A stretch of 64,000 nt of DNA, from assembly GCA_037176725.1 (NCBI GenBank), contig JAZBRS010000060.1:59858001-59922000 (forward strand), given 5' to 3'. The notes beneath the pieces are model-generated. The model had not been told where the DNA came from. It did no database searches and saw nothing but the letters and a program-made list of their open reading frames with translations. The stretch is from Posidonia oceanica (taxonomy: Eukaryota > Streptophyta > Magnoliopsida > Alismatales > Posidoniaceae). Of the stretch, positions 20,213-30,827 are shown in pieces; the stretch's first letter is position 1; every line of letters begins with the position of its first letter. Made by a program: the position numbers and the translations under genes.

Positions 20213-21365
20213 AGGGAACTCGCTTACCGATCACGCTGACACAACAGAAGGAAATTAGGGTTAGAAACTAGAGGATGAATGCAAATGAGTTAGTTAAGTG
20301 GCGTGAATGATATGCATGCTTTCTAGTATGCCCCCCTCACCTAACTAGTGTGTCCTAGTAAGGTTGTCTACTCCGGGTATCCCTGGATGTACGGGTCACC
20401 GACTCAGGTCAGAAAAAGTAGGTCCCCTGTCTAACTCCCGGCCCAAAGCTCAGGTAATGACAGGGTGGTGCGTTAGTGGCCTCTACCCCGCCAAAGCGTG
20501 GGTGGTACCCTCTACTAACACCGACACGACCCCCGGACAAGGAGGGGACGGACCGACCAACTTATGCCACGCCCAAAGCAGTGGAACAAGAGGCCGGAAT
20601 CGTCCTTCGCAGACTAGTAGGTGGACTCAGAGGAGAAGAATGCATGCCCTATATGATGCTTATGCAAATGATTAGAGTTTTTTATCTTGCATATTTTATT
20701 AACCAAAAAAGGGAGTGAAGGATTGTTTGTAGTCTCTAGTTGCCCCTAGAAGTTCTTTTTACTTGCATTTTTTAGTTAACCATGGGGGAAGCAGACAAGT
20801 CTCTACTATCCTAAGCATGGCAAGTGCGAAAGGGAAGAAAATCAGTCAAAATGGCAAGCAACCATCATACAACACAACAAAAGGCATGTTCATGGCATGT
20901 GCGAGTGTTTGTGAACATGATGGTGAAAAAGAAGCATTCATCAAGTCAAAAGGCACGTAGGCATAGTATGTGCGTGTGTAGTGGCATAGCAAGAGTGTAA
21001 AGGAAGCATTCAACATCCAAAAAGCATGTATTTAGCCAAACAAAGTATGTAGACATGCAATGCGCAAGAATTAAAGCAATAATAGGCAAGTAAGGCAAAA
21101 CAAGGTAAGAGTAAGCAGACTGTAAAAGAAATAGGAGTATAAGCAAGACAATAAGTAAATAAACAAGCAAATAAGCGAGGCCAGGTAAAAGAAAGCGCAA
21201 ACCGAGGCGAAAGAGGTGCAAAACCCAAGCAAAGTAGCCACGAAGCGACTTGCTAGGGGTTTGCACAGAAAGGCGAGCAAAACGGGCAAGAAAGGCACAC
21301 AAGGTAGACAAAACTACAAAACAAGCGAGCGAAAAGCCGAGAACGAAAGCCAGAGTCTAGACTTC
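20213..21365 (-). other. 5' leader of element 1
   Basis: About 1.15 kb between the primer binding site and the gag-pol start. No conserved ORF is supported; the open frames are F/L-rich shadows of an AAGCAA-rich stretch. Packaging and dimerisation signals would be expected here, but I cannot identify them. Confidence 0.5.
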
Positions 21366-21383
21366 TCCCCAGCGGAGTCGCCA
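21366..21383 (-). other. Primer binding site (PBS)
   Basis: One base after the 5' LTR end the sense strand reads TGGCGACTCCGCTGGGGA. Its complement ends in CGCCA, as a tRNA 3' end would. Ogre-type elements are reported to use tRNA-Arg; matching this exact tRNA would need a tRNA set from the host. Position and the CCA complement make the call firm. Confidence 0.85.
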
Positions 21384-21497
21384 CTGTAGCGATCCTGATC
21401 GGAACCAGGCTCGCTATTTAGCGGCGATTGAGATCCGAGGAAGAGGCTTAACTCGAAAAACACTTAAAATCGAGGAGAAAAAGGAAAAGATAAATCA

Positions 21498-21506
21498 GAG
21501 TCGCCA
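21498..21506 (-). other. PBS-like word inside U5
   Basis: The sense strand reads TGGCGACTC, identical to the first nine bases of the true PBS, about 115 bp before the LTR end. It is kept in element 2 (34137-34145) and in the solo LTR (58723-58731). In those two copies it follows ACATGG, so an older LTR end ...ACA may have lain here. Confidence 0.5.
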
Positions 21507-24130
21507 CCACGTCTATTAACCGAAGACGAGGAAAACCGGGGTAATGCGTGAATTAACGCGCAAAACCAAGCAAGAAATGCAAAGCAATGCAATGCAAAGG
21601 GAAACAGATGCAAATACATGCAAATGAGATGACTCTAGCCTAGGATAAGGGCGGTACGGTCATTGCGGGCCAAAAGACAGGGTAAGGACTCCTGTTACGT
21701 GCGGGGAAGGTATTAGGCACCCCCGACACGCCCGAAAATCGGTCTTTCTAGGCTTACGCTCGCATACGCAAAAAGATGCAGGATTGAATGCCTATGTGCC
21801 TATGAATGCCTAAATGAATGCTCAAGGAGTGCTCTAAGTGGGGAGAAACAATGCAAGGAAGTAAACGTGCTCTCTAAGTGCTCAGCTGCGCTGTCTGTGT
21901 TCCGAACCAGGCGTAACCTAGCTCGTGAGAACTCCAGGCAGTAAGCATCACAGCCCTATATGCAAATGCAAGCGAGAAAACGAAACAGCGAGAAAACCAT
22001 GCAATGCAATCGACATGCAAGGGAAAACGGCGTAAAACACGCAAAACTAGGCGAGAAATGAGCAAAGCACGCAAAACGATGCAAAAGAGCGAAACCATCA
22101 CGCAAAACGAGCGGAAAACAAAGCAGCGCGCAAAACGAGATAAGAGAGCAAGAAGGTTCGCAAAACAGGACGAGAAAACAGAATGGTATGCAAAACGGGG
22201 CGAAGGAATAAAACCGGCACGCAAAACGAACGAGAAGGCAAGACAGTGCGCAAAACGAGACAAGAAAACAGATGGGCACGCAAAACGGAGCGAAAACGAG
22301 GGCGGGCACGCGAAACGGTGTCAAAACAGTGAAGCAAAAACCTCGAAAAAGCCATGCAAATGCGAGGATGCAGAAAGAGATTAAAAGGGGTCGAAGGGGA
22401 GGCAAGACAACGTGTGTATAAGAACAAACGCTGTTTAGGGCCGCTCAGAGTAGGTGTGAAGACCTACTGAGGGGAGAAGGGGCAAATGGAGGGATTACCA
22501 CCTCTTTGCGACTGTTTCCCACTAAACCGTTCCACGGTGTGTCTCGCATGCTGCCCAAAGCTCGCGATGCGATCGGATCGTGGAAAAAGGGGAAGAAAGT
22601 CACATAAAGTGGCAAATCCAGGGAGAACGCAACACGAAACACACAGAGAAACGCGAAACGAGGATTTGAATAGACAAGCAGAAAGGAGAAGTCCTACTCT
22701 ACATGCTCAAAGAGACAGAAAGCGAAAACAAGGAAAACTGTGCAAATGCCATGCAAATGAATGCAATGCAGGGGTTCAGGAGGACATACCAGGAAATCCG
22801 GGAGCCTGATCTGAAATCTGTCTGGTCTATGCTGAAGAGCGCTTCGCTGCGGTCGCTTGGGCAGCTCACTTGAGAAGATCCAACGGCCGGATTGGAAGAT
22901 ATCGCAGCTCCAAGGCAGAAGGGCTAGAACAGAGGAGAAGAACAGATCTAGGTGTTCAGGAGGTCCTAGGGATGTGCAAAAAGGTCCTCCCAAGTGAAAG
23001 GGAGCTAGAAGTGCTAGTGTGTGCAGGGAGATGCTAAAATGCAAGACTAAATGAGTGCAGGATGCATGCAAAAGCAAGAAAAGCAAAGAGAAGTAATTTG
23101 AGAAAAACCAGGAGTTCGGAAAGCATCTTGAAAAAGAAGAGGGGATAAAAGTGCAAATTTCCCAGAAAACAGGGTCCCAGGGAGGATTTTGAAAACAGGG
23201 GAAGACAAGGATCTATTTGGCAAAAAAACTAGGCTCAGAAAGGTGTTTTGAAAAGAAGGTATGCTTTGAAAGAGATTTTGAAACCAAAAGGGGTCAGAGT
23301 GCAATTTTGAAAAAATCTAGGGTCTAAAATGCAAATTTTCCAGAAAACAAGGTCCTGGGGAGTCTGGGGGTACTAGTGGAAGGTCTGTATGAAATTTGGT
23401 AGGCATAGGGGCTAAAATGCAATCTAGGGGCAAAATGGTCTTTTCACATGATTTTTAAAGCATGCAGGGACCTAAGTGTGATTTTGAAATCATGCAGGGG
23501 TTGGAAATGCAATTTAGTATGGAAAATATGCTCTGAAAATTAAATGACTGGACCACAGTGCAATTTCTGGAAAATATGGGGTTAAAAATGCAATGCAGTA
23601 AGTTAAAATGCATGCAGCACAGTTACTGTCCATTTAAAATGGACCTAACTGCAAATATGATAAAGTAGAGGGGCAAATATGCAATGCATTAACCAAAAAT
23701 AAAAATCAGAACCTAAGTTTCTACAGTGCATGGACTTAAATGCAAAAATAGAAAAATGCAGGGGCTTGGAATGCAATGCAGTATGGAAAAATAAAAAAAA
23801 TCCCAAGTTCTAACAGTGCATGGGACTTAAATGCAAAAATAAAAACATGCGAGGGGCCAGGATGCAATACAGTATGGTAAAATATGAGTAAATAAATGAA
23901 CTGACTTGGTACAGGACTTAAATGCAAAAAAGGAAAACAGGAGGACTAAACTGCAAAATATCATAACAGCACAGCACAGTAAATGGATCTACTTGCAAAT
24001 ATTGAAAAACATAAACAGATCGTGCAATTTAGCAAAGTATTTAATTAAAAATCAAGCAGAATAAACGAAATAAGGACTGGAATGCAAAAATGAGGAAACT
24101 TAGGACAGACATGCAATATTTACCCTAAAA

Positions 24131-24140
24131 CTATATAAAC
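24131..24140 (-). promoter_or_regulatory. TATA-like sequence in the LTR
   Basis: The sense strand reads GTTTATATAG, downstream of the LTR stem-loop (24155-24187). The left LTR has the same at about 2036-2045. The solo LTR has a weaker AGTATAG at the place, and element 2 lacks the whole region. A promoter role is only a guess. Confidence 0.2.
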
Positions 24141-24154
24141 TGAAAAATAAGTGA

Positions 24155-24187
24155 ACAGTGTTGATCGTCGACGGCGACGATCACTGT
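24155..24187 (-). repeat. LTR inverted repeat (stem-loop), right copy
   Basis: Same stem-loop as at 2060-2092: arms 24163-24170 and 24175-24182, outer arms 24155-24159 and 24183-24187. Confidence 0.6.
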
Positions 24188-27100
24188 AGCACGAAGCTTC
24201 CAGAGTTCATGCCGTCGACAGGGGAGGCTGAGGATGCGCGGGAAGGCGGAGAGCAGCGTCGGCGGTCGTCCGGAGCTCCGGGGGTCGACTGGAACTCGCT
24301 CTGCTGGTCGGAATGTCCGGAGGAAAAGCAGCCGGCGCCGGAGAAGGAGGACTATCCGGCGAGCTGAAGACGGAGCAGGAGGTCCGGAAAGCCTATTCTA
24401 AAGGCTGGGGAAGCAAGAGAAGAAGGAGAGGAAGCTAGGGGAAGCAGTGATTACCTTTTCCCGCGCCTGAGTCGCTCCCCCGACGTCAGTGACTTCAGCT
24501 GTCGCCGGTGGAGGCCGCCTGGTTGCTGCAAGCGTTGCCGGCTGCCCGCGGAGGTTGGGATCACTTCAGGACGTCCCTCCGGTGCCTCCTGATCAATCGG
24601 ACCGAAGTTCTGCAGCTCAGGTAACGCTTTGGCTTTTCTGGGTTCAGAGGACGCTGCCGGAGGTCGAGGGAGGTGTCCGCTGCTCGTCGGCTTAGATGGA
24701 GCGTTCCGGGAGATTGCTGGAGGTGCGGGGAGTGGTTCTGGGTGGTTGAATTGTTTTTTTGGGAGGCTGTAGGTGGAGATTGGAAGTCGACTGGTTTTCT
24801 GGTCAGTGAGTGGTGTAAGTGTTTGTGGTGGAGTATGGAAGCTGTGGTGAGCGGTTGGGTTCGAGGCCGGGGGCTTTAGAAAGGTGGAGGCCTGGTGAGT
24901 GACTAGGTGAAGTTTGGGGGGGAGTTGCGGGCTGGAGTGATGGGAATTGTGAGAGAAAGGAGCTGGGTTGCAGGTCTGGTGATCAGGGTGTTTCCGGGTG
25001 GTTTTAGGTGGTTTCAGTGGGTGGAATGGCCGGAGAATGAGGCTGGGAAATGGCTGGGTTTTGGGTGATCTTGGGGGAGCAATGGGGAGAAGTGTGGAGG
25101 CTTGGAGTGGTGTTGGGGGATTGGAAAAGGAAGAAGGATGCTCTGCTGATATTTTCAGAGAAGAAAAGAAGAAGACTGGATGGAGGGATCGGGCTCTGAT
25201 GAGGGCTTCTCTCCGGGATGCCCAGAACTCACAAACACTCTCTTTTCCTCTCTCTTTTCACTCCGGAATTGGAAGAGGATCAGGGGAGGAGGAAGATCGC
25301 ACAGAAAGGAAAGAAAATTCGGATTTTGGTCTCTGGTTTGCTGGTGGTCTCTCGTTGCTCTCTCTTGCTCGCTCTCACTGCCAATTGAAGGTCGATCTCT
25401 CCTCGATTGAAGGAAGGACGGGAAGCTTAAATCTAGTAGAGGAGAGGCTGCTGGCGCGCTGGGCGCGAGCTGAGAATTTCAAACTCGGCCGGCGGTTACT
25501 GCAGCGGAGGGGACGGGGCGACCGACTCCGGAAAAGCTGCTGAGACGAAGGAGAGGCGGCGAGTTGCTGTAGAATGAAGTGACGGAGCTTCGAATTTAAA
25601 AGGGGGAGGGAATCCTGTTGCTGCAGCTTCGCGGGAGAATCGGCCGGAGAAAAACGCAGAGGAAGATTGAGGAAGAAGAAGGGTGGGGAAGGCCGGACTG
25701 TGGGCCGAGAAAAAAAACGAAGAAATAAAAGAAAAAAGGAAACGGGCTGAATTGAGCCCAGTAAAGAAAAGAAAGAATAAAAAAGAAAAGTAAGAGAGAA
25801 TGAGAGGGTAGAATGGGGAAATAAGATAGGTAAAAATAAACTAAAAAATAAATAAAAATATTAGAAGAGTTGTACTGTAGATTAGGATTTTAATTAAGAT
25901 TTTTAATGGTTATTTTGAGTTGATTAATGTGTTTTGGGCTTGATTAGGGTTTTAAAGCTTTGGTTTTGTTCTTAATTGGTTTTCACTTGATTAAATGTTT
26001 GTTAAACCTTTTTTAAATTGTTTTAAAAATTGTATTTCCCTTGTTAGACACTTAGGATATTAATTAGGATTTTTCAGGATTTATTTCGTATTATTTTAGG
26101 GTTGGTTTTAGATTTTAAAGTTGTAGTCTTCTTAGGGTTTTTCTTTCTTAAGTCTTTTAAGTTATGTCTTGATTTTTTATTTAAGGATTTTTCTTGAAGT
26201 TTTTAGTAGGATTTTTTTGGTTTGATAGGGTGTTTTCGAGCTTTTCAGATGTGTTTTCTTTTCCTTTTTTTTTAATTAAGTTTTTACTTGTTTTTCTTAT
26301 GTTCGTTAGGTTAAGTCTTTTGCCTTTCTTAATTACTTGTTCTAGTATTTGATTTTTTAATTCTTCTTTTTGGGTTTGTTTTTTAATTCCTCTGATGGGT
26401 TTTTACCTTTGGTGGGTTTTGATTTTATTTTAGCTTTTTCCTTGATTTTCCAGTGTTTTCTTTTGATTTGTTTTGCATTTTTTAGTTTGCATGTTTGGTT
26501 TTCTTTTTAGCTTGATTTAGTTAAGTTTAAGTTGTTAATTGCTTGTTTAATATTTTTTTAATTGTTTTTCTTAGTGTACTGATTTGTTTGTTTTATGTTT
26601 TGAGATTTTACAGATTTTTATGGGTTTTTGTGGATTTTTGCAAAAGGGAGAAAAGGAAAAGAGAAGGAGGAAAGAAATGGAAACAAAGGGAAATAAAAGG
26701 GGAAAAGATAGGTTGGAGGAAAACGATTTTTAAAAATTCAGAAAAAGTGTTAAAAATAAAGTAAAAATCAGGATAAAATAGAGGAGGGATAGAAGCACAG
26801 AGGGGGCCCACAGCCAGACCCAAAAAAGGATGAGAAAGCGGGGAAAAAGGGAGATGATAATCAGGAGAGAGAGAGAGGAGAGAGAAAATGATAATCCCGG
26901 AGAGAGAAAAGGATAATTTGAGTGAATGGAGGTCTTAATGGTCTCGGAATTGGGTGAAAATTGGTGGGTGGGTAGTCTAGGTTTTGAAGTCTTGGGTCTG
27001 AAATTTTGGTTTGATTCTAAAGAGGTTTTGGAGGGGTTTCAAGGTATAGAAAAAGGGTAGTTTCACCTAAGTTTTCTAGGGTTTTTGGGAATGGGTCAGG

Positions 27101-27329
27101 CTTGGAAAATCCTAGGTTTTTGGGTAGGTTTGTTGAGTGGATAGTGGTGGGTTTTCCTATGGATTTTGGTTAGGTTTTGAGGTTGGGAAGGGGGGTAGAG
27201 GTTTAGGCCAAAATGGGCTGATTTTGAAGGGTTGAGAGGAGGGTTAGGGTTAGGGTTTGGTTGGGGTTTGATCCAGCAATCAACCAGAGGGCTCCAAGGG
27301 TCTAGGCCTGCCAAGATGGGGTGTCAACA

Positions 27330-27334
27330 CCCAG
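27330..27334. other. Expected target-site duplication of element 1 (CCCAG)
   Basis: The five bases following the TG...CA end of element 1. Only one side is visible. They belong to the extra ORF of element 2, whose reading continues directly from here. Confidence 0.55.
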
Positions 27335-27979
27335 CACATAGACCTGGCACCAGTTGTCTTGGCAGAGACCTATCGCGGGCTGGACCGCATCTCTCATCGC
27401 TGCCGCCACTTCCACGATTGCGGAGCACTCATACAAGTCTGGCTAACCGCACACTTAGAAATGGACCTTCTGCGCCCTCAAGTGCATGCCTTTGAAGCTT
27501 ACTGCAGCAGCGCCCGTGCCAAGACAGAAAAGAGCGTCAAAGAAGAATACGAGAGGCTGTCAGCACTGACTGACGACGCTGTAACCTGGCGTATTGTCCC
27601 CTCTGCAGCAAAGCCATTCACTGTCTTCTTCAGCGCGCGTGACGCGCGGCTGATCATTCTACCAGGTTTCACAGCAGGCGTAGAGTACCATCCAATCAGG
27701 GTCATGCGCCAGTTCGGCTTCCAGCAAGGCGCCTTGATTGACAGTACAGCGCCCGAGCTTCTACAGATGTACCCTCTCAGCACAACTGCCCCAACCAAGA
27801 AGCTTGCTAGTCTGATGCAGCATGGGGTCCAATCTACAGACATTGCAGCTGTGGGAGGTGTAGGATGCACCCCTGAGTATAAAGCTGAAGTCCGACAGCT
27901 CTGGCCTATCACTGAAATTCCGCCAGGCGGCCCTTTGTTTCCCGACTCCCGGCAGTCGAAGAAGGCCCGAGTTGACTAG
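27332..27979 (+). pseudogene. Extra ORF of element 2, 5' part cut off by element 1
   Basis: 215 codons in frame, matching about residues 231-445 of the element 1 extra ORF, and ending with the same KARVD terminus. The frame is open from the insertion point (QHIDLAP...). No stop or frameshift has been gained. Differences from element 1 are scattered and often conservative (for example I/V, D/E). The missing N-terminal part is expected beyond the left edge of the window, on the far side of element 1. As it stands it is disrupted. Confidence 0.85.
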
Positions 27980-28290
27980 GCCCTTGTGCAACCATCATAT
28001 GGTCTTCTTTCAGATTATGCTGTACATTTCTGGCCTGCCACAGGCATTGTACTCACCAAGCTTTATCAATGAAAAACTGTTTCTGCTTTCTGCTTGCACA
28101 TCAAGATTCTTTGCTGTATTGCATATCATTATCATCACCATCTTGGGCCCTCTAACCAGACTTGCAGACATCACAACGTAGCAAAGTCCTCAGCACCCAA
28201 TCTGGAGTCCGGAGCCTCTGCGGACCCACGTCGTCAAGCTACGCCATCTGGCGTCCCCAGCTGGTCGCCCCTAGCTGGATCATCATCCCC
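27980..28290 (+). other. Untranslated stretch after the element 2 ORF
   Basis: Matches element 1 at about 8269-8581. Non-coding; no further structure recognised. Confidence 0.5.
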
Positions 28291-28568
28291 AGCTGAGTCC
28301 CTAGCGGGCTGGCACCCCAAACTGCTCGGCGAAAGGTCCGTCAACCTGTCATCCTCCTCAGCTGATCATCCTCAGCTGAGTCCCTAGCGGGCTGGTACCC
28401 CAAACTACTCGTCTGACAAGCACGACAATCTTGTCATCACCCTCTGCTTTCGATGCCAAGGACGCGTTGGCCAGCCCCTGGTGTCATCCCGACACTAGGG
28501 GCATCTTTTGATCGCCCCTTGGTATCATTCTTCCCCCCTTTCCCCTATGATATTCCTGGTGTCATAGG
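28291..28568 (+). repeat. Element 2 PK-B units and long stem-loops
   Basis: Contains GGG/CCC pseudoknot units with GGCA/TGCT (about 28307-28330) and GGTA/TACT (about 28388-28410) stems, then the TCGT/ACGA plus GACAAG/CTTGTC unit (about 28410-28437). Stem-loops follow at 28475-28501 and 28544-28568. Compared with element 1, arm changes keep pairing, using G-U in places. Confidence 0.75.
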
Positions 28569-29315
28569 ATGATTTCTTCTCATCATTACCTCACCCCCTC
28601 TTTGCCGGCCGATAAGTCCGATATCTTATCAATCAATAATTCTCATCATTACCTCATCCCCCTCTTTAGCAATAGTTCTCATCATAATCTCACCCCCTCT
28701 TTAGCAATAGCTCTCATCATGTTCTCCCCCCCTCTTTATCTCATCATTACCTCACCCCCTCTTTGCCGGCCGATAAGTCCGATATCTTATCAATCAATCA
28801 CTCTCATCATGATCTCATCCCCCTCTTTAGCAATAATTCTCATCATGATCTCATCCCCCTCTTTAGCAATAACTCTCATCATGACCTCATCCCCCTCTTT
28901 AGCAGTAATTCTCATCATGATCTCATCCCCTCTTTAGCAATAGTTCTCATCATGATCTCATCCCCCTCTTTAACAATAGTTCTCATCATTACCTCATCCC
29001 CTCTTTATCTCATCATTACCTCATCCCCTCTTTTGCCGACCGATAAGTCCGATATCTTATCAATCAATCATTCTCATCATGATCTCACCCCCCTTTTTAT
29101 CTCATCATTACCTCACCCCCTCTTTGCCGGCCGATAAGTCCGATATCTTATCAATCAATCACTCTCATCATGATCTCATCCCCCTCTTTAGCAATAATTC
29201 TCATCATGATCTCATCCCCCTCTTTAGCAATAACTCTCATCATGACCTCATCCCCCTCTTTAGCAATAACTCTCATCATGATCTCATCCCCTCTTATCAA
29301 ACAATCAATCACATT
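28569..29315 (+). repeat. Element 2 tandem repeat block (about 36 bp unit)
   Basis: Inverted counterpart of 6781-7655. A unit with core CTCATCATGATCTCATCCCC is repeated about 16 times, interrupted by units with the crossing CGG/CCG and GATAAG/CTTATC arms (about 28599, 28768, 29037, 29127). Confidence 0.85.
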
Positions 29316-30255
29316 CTAGGCTGATATCCGAAACTATCAAACAATCAATCACATTCTAGGCTGATATCCGAAACTATCAAACAATCAAGCACTCTCAGGC
29401 TGATATCCTAAACTATCTGCTCTCAGGCTGATAACCTAAACTATCATCTGGGCCGATCCATGGTTGGCCCACAGTTGTGTTATACGGCTGACATCCAGTA
29501 ACTGTCCCTTGCAATTGCGGTTTCCAGTTGATAGGTCTGTAAACTATCCTCCAGTTGATAGGTCTGTAAACTATCCACCAGTTGATAGGACTGTAAACTA
29601 TCGCTAGGCTGATATCCTAAACTATCACCAGCAATTGCATTATACGGCTGATATCCAGTAACTATCCCTCATCATTGCGCGTTTCCAGTTGATAGGTCTG
29701 TAAACTATCCACCAGTTGATAGGTCTGTAAACTATCCGCCAGTTGATAGGCCTGTAAACTATCCGCCAGTTGATAGGACTGTAAACTACCACGCGCAATC
29801 ATGTTATACGGCTGACATCCAGTAACTGTCCCTCGCAATGCCGTTTCCAGTTGATAGGACTGTAAACTATCCTCCAGTTGATAGGTCTGTAAACTATCCG
29901 CCGGTTGACAGGACCGTAAACTGTCGCTCCAGTTGATAGACTGTAAACTATCCGGCATTTGCGTTATACGGCTGATATCCAGTAACTATCACTCATGGTT
30001 TGTGGCTTCCAGTTGATAGGTCTATAAACTATCCGCCAGTTGATAGGTCTGTAAACTATCCGCCAGTTGATAGGTCTGTAAACTATCCGCCAGTTGATTG
30101 GACTGTAAACTATCCCACACAACCATGTTATACGGCTGATATCCAGTAACTATCACTCACAACTGCTTCCGGTTGACAGGACCGTAAACTGTCATTCTAG
30201 GCTGATAACCTAAACTATCACTCCCGGTTGATAGGACCGTAAACTATCCGGACGA
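29316..30255 (+). repeat. Element 2 PK-A pseudoknot repeats
   Basis: Same family as 5782-6780, here in plus sense. Stem A is CAG/CTG or CGG/CCG, with both arms always matching in the units I read. Stem B is mostly GATAG/CTATC, with GACAG/CTGTC units near 29902 and 30173. Exceptions with one mismatched arm: CTACC near 29785 and GATTG near 30096. Confidence 0.8.
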
Positions 30256-30285
30256 TAAGCCCGTCACCTTATCACCTTTTTTCGA
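30224..30285 (+). repeat. Satellite-like segment inside element 2
   Basis: In order: a GATAGG unit (30230-30247), a GATAAG unit (about 30253-30271) and a T-rich tract, preceded by CCGG. The satellite monomer has exactly this order: GATAGG hairpin, GATAAG hairpin, then ACTTTTCTTTTCC tract. The element 1 counterpart is at 5761-5830 in inverse orientation. It is a likely source, or sister, of the satellite monomer. Confidence 0.65.
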
Positions 30286-30811
30286 CGTGGCCTTGTCCCA
30301 GGAAGGCAAAGTCACGCAAACCCTTTTTTTTTTTTTGCGGTAGGAGAGTTGGCCTCTCTCCCCTCGCACCCTTTTTTCTTTTCTGCTAGCTTGCTCCCCG
30401 GGCGGGGACAGGCTGCACCCTGTTTTTCCCTTGCTTTGTCGCGCAAGTCTGGCCTCCCTGCCAGATCCTCGCGCCACATCGCGCCTTTTTATCATTCCTC
30501 TTGCATCATCTTAGCACTTCCTCAGCTAGCACTGCATATTACTTTAACATCATCACCATCACTTGCACAGCATCAGCATCTATTCTAGCTGCACTAACTT
30601 TTATGCTAACTTCTTGCATTGCATTTGCATTAGCATGCATCGCACTTAGCATTATCCATCTGTACCTAGCATCTTGCATTGCGGCAACGGGCTACGATCT
30701 TCGGTGCATCCGCCGAATAAGTAGCTCACGCCCATAGCAACCCGCTGCTCCCGCCGGTCAGATGGGGTGTCTTGTCAACCCTGAGCAGCGGCCTCGCTCC
30801 GCTTGACCTTG
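30286..30811 (+). other. Element 2 non-coding segment before PPT
   Basis: Matches element 1 at 5248-5781. It holds TGCATT/TTGCATTAGC-type words and no supported gene. Confidence 0.5.
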
Positions 30812-30814
30812 CTC

Positions 30815-30827
30815 AGGGAGGGGCATC
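30815..30827 (+). other. Polypurine tract of element 2
   Basis: AGGGAGGGGCATC directly before the LTR start TGTTGACACC, identical to the tract of element 1. Confidence 0.85.

Larger units (their letters stand above)
1..27329 (-). mobile_element. Element 1: near-complete Ty3/gypsy Tat/Ogre-like LTR retrotransposon
   Basis: Sense strand is minus. Reading from high to low coordinates: 5' LTR, primer binding site, leader, one gag-pol ORF, spacer, extra ORF, structured 3' repeats, polypurine tract, 3' LTR. The 3' LTR continues about 710 bp beyond the left edge, so the whole element is about 28 kb, close to the size known for Ogre elements. Two RNase H domains in pol, the long LTRs and the extra ORF support the Tat clade. 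The LTR pair is about 99.5% identical by eye, with mostly transition differences, and gag-pol is unbroken. The element is therefore young and possibly autonomous. It is inserted in element 2: the flank 27330-27334 reads CCCAG, and the same five bases should precede its other end outside the window. Confidence 0.95.
21385..27329 (-). repeat. 5' LTR of element 1 (complete, 5945 bp)
   Basis: On the sense strand it starts TGTTGACACC at 27329 and ends GATCGCTACA at 21385, giving standard TG...CA ends. It is nearly identical to 1-5233. The sequence matches, with divergence, the LTR of element 2 and the solo LTR. It has no coding region. U3 lies at the high-coordinate end with the telobox-like motif; the GCAAAACGAG-type degenerate repeats (21960-22325) are near the U5 side. 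Confidence 0.97.

Noticed and set aside
21950..22330. GCAAAACGAG-type repeats in U5 as a separate satellite or binding array
   Set aside because: The units are degenerate and of uneven length. They are present at the same place in all full LTRs and look like internal LTR low complexity.
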